From the NCBI GenBank assembly GCA_039805565.1, contig JBDLTZ010000104.1:1-16135 (forward strand): a stretch of 16,135 bases of DNA, written 5' to 3'. Of this stretch, positions 13,430 to 16,135 are shown in pieces; the first letter of the stretch is position 1; each line of letters starts with the position of its first letter. Under the pieces are notes generated by a model that was not told the origin of the DNA, ran no database searches, and worked only from the letters and a program-made list of their open reading frames with translations. A program made the translations under genes and the position numbers. This DNA comes from CALJIC01 sp039805565. Its GTDB lineage: Bacteria; Chloroflexota; Chloroflexia; Chloroflexales; Roseiflexaceae.

Positions 13430-13891
13430 CTACTTCTGGTCGTGCTCCAGCAGCTCGTCGACCGCCTCGCGCAGCTTGCCCAAGTCTGAGAAGGAGCGGT
13501 AGACCGAGGCGAAGCGGATATACGCCACCTCATCCAGCTCCCGCAGCCGGCGCATCACGAGATCGCCGATGGTATTGGAGGAGACCTCCTGGTCATCGAG
13601 GGTCATGAGCTCAGTCTCGGCGTCGTTCACGAGCGCCTCGAGCTGCTGCGCCGAGATCGGCCGCCGGTAGCACGCCGTTCGCACGCCGCGCATGAGCTTC
13701 TCGCGGTCGTAGGGCTCACGCTCACCGTTCTTCTTGACGACGGTGAGGCTGACGGACTCGACGCGCTCGTAGGTGGTGAAGCGCTTGCCGCACACGCCGC
13801 ACTTGCGGCGGCGCCGGATCGACTCGCCGCCATTGAGCTTGCGCGTGTCAATGACGTCGCTTTCTTGGTGCTGGCAAAAGGGGCAGCGCAT
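13430..13891 (-). CDS. nrdR: Transcriptional repressor NrdR
   Basis: NrdR represses ribonucleotide reductase genes in response to ATP/dATP levels. The 153-aa protein has the zinc ribbon with C3, C6, C31 and C34 (MRCPFC and KCGVCGKRF), the RRRRK stretch used in DNA contact, and an ATP-cone domain (about 48-138; VVKKNGEREPYDREKL then a VAYIRFASVYRSF end). The ATG at 13889-13891 gives the canonical MRCPFC; a GTG one codon upstream is less likely because AAGG lies seven bases before the ATG but only four before the GTG. It has its own promoter and terminator and seems monocistronic. No ribonucleotide reductase gene and no obvious NrdR box are in this window. Confidence 0.97.
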   Translation of the reverse strand: MRCPFCQHQESDVIDTRKLNGGESIRRRRKCGVCGKRFTTYERVESVSLTVVKKNGEREPYDREKLMRGVRTACYRRPISAQQLEALVNDAETELMTLDDQEVSSNTIGDLVMRRLRELDEVAYIRFASVYRSFSDLGKLREAVDELLEHDQK

Positions 13892-13932
13892 CACGAAGCC
13901 TTAGACACTCGGGACCGGGTACAATGCGCGGC

Positions 13933-13941
13933 ATTATAGCA
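13933..13941 (-). promoter_or_regulatory. Extended -10 promoter of nrdR, overlapping the stop of the GH2 gene
   Basis: TGCTATAAT on the minus strand is a perfect extended -10 (TGn + TATAAT). The TAA in it is the stop codon of the glycoside hydrolase gene. No clear -35 is seen, as is usual with extended -10 promoters. The leader to the nrdR ATG is about 35 bases and contains AAGG. Confidence 0.65.
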
Positions 13942-16135
13942 TAAGTAGGTGACGCACCCAGCACGCGAGCAGGTAGGCGGCGGCGGGGCTACGCTCGATG
14001 CCGGCGGGCTGATCGCCGTGGCCGCCCTGGAGGCGCAGGGTGGTGATGATCAGGCGGCCGGCGCCCCACTCCAACTCGGCGGCGTAGTCGTGGACCTGCG
14101 CGGTGCGGGTGTCGACGCGGCGCAGGATGGGACGCGCGCGCTCAGCGAGGGGCGCGGTGTCGAGCGCGTGATCGGGGGCGCAGGCGTGGAGCTGGAGCGC
14201 GGCCCAGCCGTCGTGGGGGAAGTCGCGCCAGGCGGGGTGCGGCTCGCACAGGCGCAGGGCCTCGCGCCAGAAGGGCATGGGCAGCGCGGGGACGGGGCAG
14301 GGCGGAGACTCGGGGGACTGGAGGAATACTGCGCGACCACCCTCCCGCACCCAGGCGTCGAGCGTGGGGCTCCAGGCCGTGGCAATGAGGACGGGAGCGC
14401 CCTCTCCCCATGCCCCTCTCCCAGCCCCGAGAGAGGGGTGCAAGGAACCGCCCTCTCCCTTTTCCGCTGAGAAGTCTACGAGGCGGGTGATATGCGGCGC
14501 GAGGCGGGTGAGGCCCGCGAGGAGGCCGGCGGGATCGTGGAGGACCACGCCCTGGGTGCCGTCCCATGCGCCGCGCGGGAAGACCCAAAGCCGCCACTCG
14601 TTGCTGGTGCGCTCGGCGCCGAGCTCGGCGGCGGCGCGGATTACCAGGGCGCGCGGCGCGCGGACCTCGGGCGCGATGAACTCGGCCACCAGGAGCTCGC
14701 GGACGTCGCCGGGGGCCAGGGGGAACAGTGTGACCGCCTCACCCACCGCGAAGGGCGGCTCGCCGTCATACGCCGCGCTCCAGGAGACGCGGGCGGGTCC
14801 GGTGGATGCACCGTAGTGCGAGGCGATGATGTGGGGGCGCACGAGCGCGCCGGAGGTGTAGCTGAACGTGTCCCAGGGGGCCGCGCGGTCGCCGCCGGCC
14901 ACCCAGGCGCGGCGCTTGTCCCAGCCGAGCGCGAGGAGCAGGTCGCTATTGAAGGCGGCGAAGGCGGCCGGGTCAAGCTTGAGACGGCCGGCGTCGTCCC
15001 ACATACCGGCGGTGGTGATCGGGGTATCGGCCTCGCCGGTGACGACGTAGCCGGTGATCTCGCGGTAGGTGCGGACGAGCTCGAGGGTGACCTTGCGGTG
15101 GAGGAGAGCGTGGAGCTCGGAGAGGCGCACCAGCTCGGGCAGGCGCTCCCGGAGGCCGGCCGCCCGCAGGCGCTCCGCGAGGTGGGGGGCGTCCATCTGC
15201 CAGCGCGCGCCCTGGGGGTTGACGGCCGGGTCGAGTGAGAGCCACCAAGAGAGTGCTGAGTGCTCGGTGCTGAGTGCTGAGTTGGCACTGCTCTCAGCGC
15301 CTATCGCATCGATCTCGACGGCAGGCGCTTGGTCCTCGGCGGTGAGCGCTGCCGCGATGTCGCGGAAGGTGTCGTAGTCGCAGAACTCGCCGAAGACCCA
15401 GGGCTGGGGCGTGCGCCAGCGCGGAGTGAAGGAGTCGAGCAGGCCGCGGAGGAAATGGAGCTCGGCGTAGAAGTGGTAGTCGTAGTAGTCGGCGAACTCG
15501 TTGAGCAGCCCGCCGTAGGCCTCGCCGGAGCCGCTGTTGTCGCGCACGAGCGCGCCGCCGCCCTCCCGCCGCAGGAGCGCGTAGAGCGGGCCGAGGATAT
15601 CCGGCCCGACGGAGCGGTTGAGCTCGCAGCCGAGGCTGTAGAGGATCACCGAGGGGTGCTGGCGGGCGGCGCGGGCGAGGCGGGCGTACTCCAGGGGCGT
15701 CTGGCGGCGGAAGTGGTCATCGGGGTTGGGCAGCCACATCGGGAGCTCGACCCACAGGAGCATGCCGAGCTCGTCGGCGAGGTCGAAGTAGTACTGGGGC
15801 GGGAACCAGAGGCAGAGCTTGACGCCGTTGTAGCCCATGCTCCTGAGGCGCGCGAAGTCCTGGCGGACGCGCTCGGGGCCGGGGTTGGGGCTGAGCGCGC
15901 CGGGGTACCAGCCCCAGGAGAGGATCAGGCGCGGGTAGAGCGGGCGCCCATTGAGCAGGAGCCGGTCACCGTCGGCCTGGATGGAGCGCAGCCCGAGGCG
16001 GATGACGCGCTCGTCGCCATCGGCCAGGCGCAGGGCGGCCGTGTAGAGCGCGGGCGTGTCCGGCGCCCAGGGAATCGGGGACGGAAGGTTGGCAGTGAAG
16101 CGGGCGAGGCAGGGGCCGGAGCCGGAGGGCTCTGA
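13934..16135 (-). CDS. Glycoside hydrolase family 2-like protein (N-terminus beyond right edge)
   Basis: The frame is open to the window edge; 733 residues are visible and the start lies outside. The right end shows the end of a GH2 beta-sandwich (PWAPDTPALYTAALRL), then ERVIRLGLRSIQADGDRLLL and LNGRPLYPRLI, the usual entry into the TIM barrel, followed by DFARLRSMGYNGVKLCLW and ELGMLLWVELPMW. Such enzymes cleave beta-linked glycosides (galactose, mannose or glucuronic acid types); the substrate cannot be told. The acid/base Glu would be in SLGCELN (codon 15623-15625) and the nucleophile in VFGEFCDY (codon 15386-15388), 79 residues later, a normal spacing. Oddly, the family Asn before the acid/base Glu is Cys. 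Two low-complexity segments at 15251-15282 and 14396-14475 look like repeat insertions kept in frame. The last 100 residues resemble a glutamine-amidotransferase-like/Rossmann tail. Confidence 0.85.
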   Translation of the reverse strand, partial: SEPSGSGPCLARFTANLPSPIPWAPDTPALYTAALRLADGDERVIRLGLRSIQADGDRLLLNGRPLYPRLILSWGWYPGALSPNPGPERVRQDFARLRSMGYNGVKLCLWFPPQYYFDLADELGMLLWVELPMWLPNPDDHFRRQTPLEYARLARAARQHPSVILYSLGCELNRSVGPDILGPLYALLRREGGGALVRDNSGSGEAYGGLLNEFADYYDYHFYAELHFLRGLLDSFTPRWRTPQPWVFGEFCDYDTFRDIAAALTAEDQAPAVEIDAIGAESSANSALSTEHSALSWWLSLDPAVNPQGARWQMDAPHLAERLRAAGLRERLPELVRLSELHALLHRKVTLELVRTYREITGYVVTGEADTPITTAGMWDDAGRLKLDPAAFAAFNSDLLLALGWDKRRAWVAGGDRAAPWDTFSYTSGALVRPHIIASHYGASTGPARVSWSAAYDGEPPFAVGEAVTLFPLAPGDVRELLVAEFIAPEVRAPRALVIRAAAELGAERTSNEWRLWVFPRGAWDGTQGVVLHDPAGLLAGLTRLAPHITRLVDFSAEKGEGGSLHPSLGAGRGAWGEGAPVLIATAWSPTLDAWVREGGRAVFLQSPESPPCPVPALPMPFWREALRLCEPHPAWRDFPHDGWAALQLHACAPDHALDTAPLAERARPILRRVDTRTAQVHDYAAELEWGAGRLIITTLRLQGGHGDQPAGIERSPAAAYLLACWVRHLLML
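14396..14475. repeat. Dispersed-repeat-like sequence inside the GH2 gene (CCCTCTCCC type)
   Basis: The stretch carries CCCTCTCCC motifs in two places and the inverted pair CCCCTCTC (14413-14420) / GAGAGGGG (14431-14438). From memory, blocks of CCCCTCTCCC with GGGAGAGGGG are common intergenic repeats in environmental bacterial genomes. In frame it encodes a Gly/Glu-rich segment (SAEKGEGGSLHPSLGAGRG) between LVDF and APVLIATAW, looking like an inserted surface loop. Confidence 0.55.
15251..15282. repeat. Heptanucleotide tandem repeat (GAGTGCT) inside the GH2 gene
   Basis: GAGTGCT GAGTGCT CGGTGCT GAGTGCT GAGT: four 7-base units plus a partial one. Read on the coding strand it gives NSALSTEHSALS between VEIDAIGAESSA and WWLSLDP. 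The same ACTCAGC-type heptamer repeat is, from memory, found in intergenic DNA of Chloroflexota. It is in frame and would form a loop after the catalytic nucleophile. Confidence 0.7.

Noticed and set aside
15251..15282. Heptamer array considered as a CRISPR-like array
   Set aside because: The units are 7 bases with no spacers and lie inside a coding sequence.
15329..16135. A plus-strand open frame of 268 codons at the right edge
   Set aside because: It is antisense to the GH2 gene, whose motifs are clear.

Overview
The window is about 16 kb of GC-rich DNA that reads as chromosomal sequence from a Chloroflexota bacterium, probably class Chloroflexia (Roseiflexus/Kouleothrix-like). This is inferred from overall gene style, the Asp23-nusB-acpP grouping, GC-rich codon use and the kinds of dispersed repeats present. 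No rRNA, tRNA or CRISPR array is visible, and the genus cannot be fixed without a search.

Left part (1-4121): the N-terminal end of a leftward gene runs off the edge (transposase-like, low confidence). A rightward Gfo/Idh/MocA-type oxidoreductase follows. After a 392-base gene-free stretch with inverted repeats comes a small rightward CxxC protein. Its stop codon overlaps the stop of a convergent leftward gene. That leftward gene is the last of three consecutive leftward genes. Two are close paralogues of 159-160 aa (about 70% identical by hand alignment). The third joins a helix-hairpin-helix region to a divergent copy of what looks like the same C-terminal domain. Strong GC-rich hairpins separate the three genes. 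Their function is unknown to me, and this is the best candidate here for an undescribed system.

Middle (4122-8417): a 482-base divergent regulatory region leads rightward to uvrB (excision repair). A GTG-started protein follows, with an N-terminal NERD nuclease-like domain, one membrane span and a distal domain presumably outside the cell. A degenerate inverted-repeat element and a strong bidirectional terminator separate it from the leftward genes.

Right part (8418-16135), all leftward, in transcription order: a glycoside hydrolase family 2 gene cut by the right edge; nrdR with its own extended -10 promoter and terminator; a membrane-anchored Mrr-like protein; fabG; an Asp23/Gls24 protein; nusB; acpP; a TatA/TatB-family gene; and tatC. 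A good sigma70-type promoter sits between fabG and the Asp23 gene. The block joins fatty-acid synthesis (FabG, AcpP), transcription antitermination (NusB), dNTP-synthesis control (NrdR) and Tat export. The Tat gene pair is unusual. The TatA/B protein is 312 aa with a coiled coil and a C-terminal Cys3-His motif, and TatC carries an extra N-terminal membrane span. The GH2 gene contains two in-frame stretches that look like dispersed repeat sequence.
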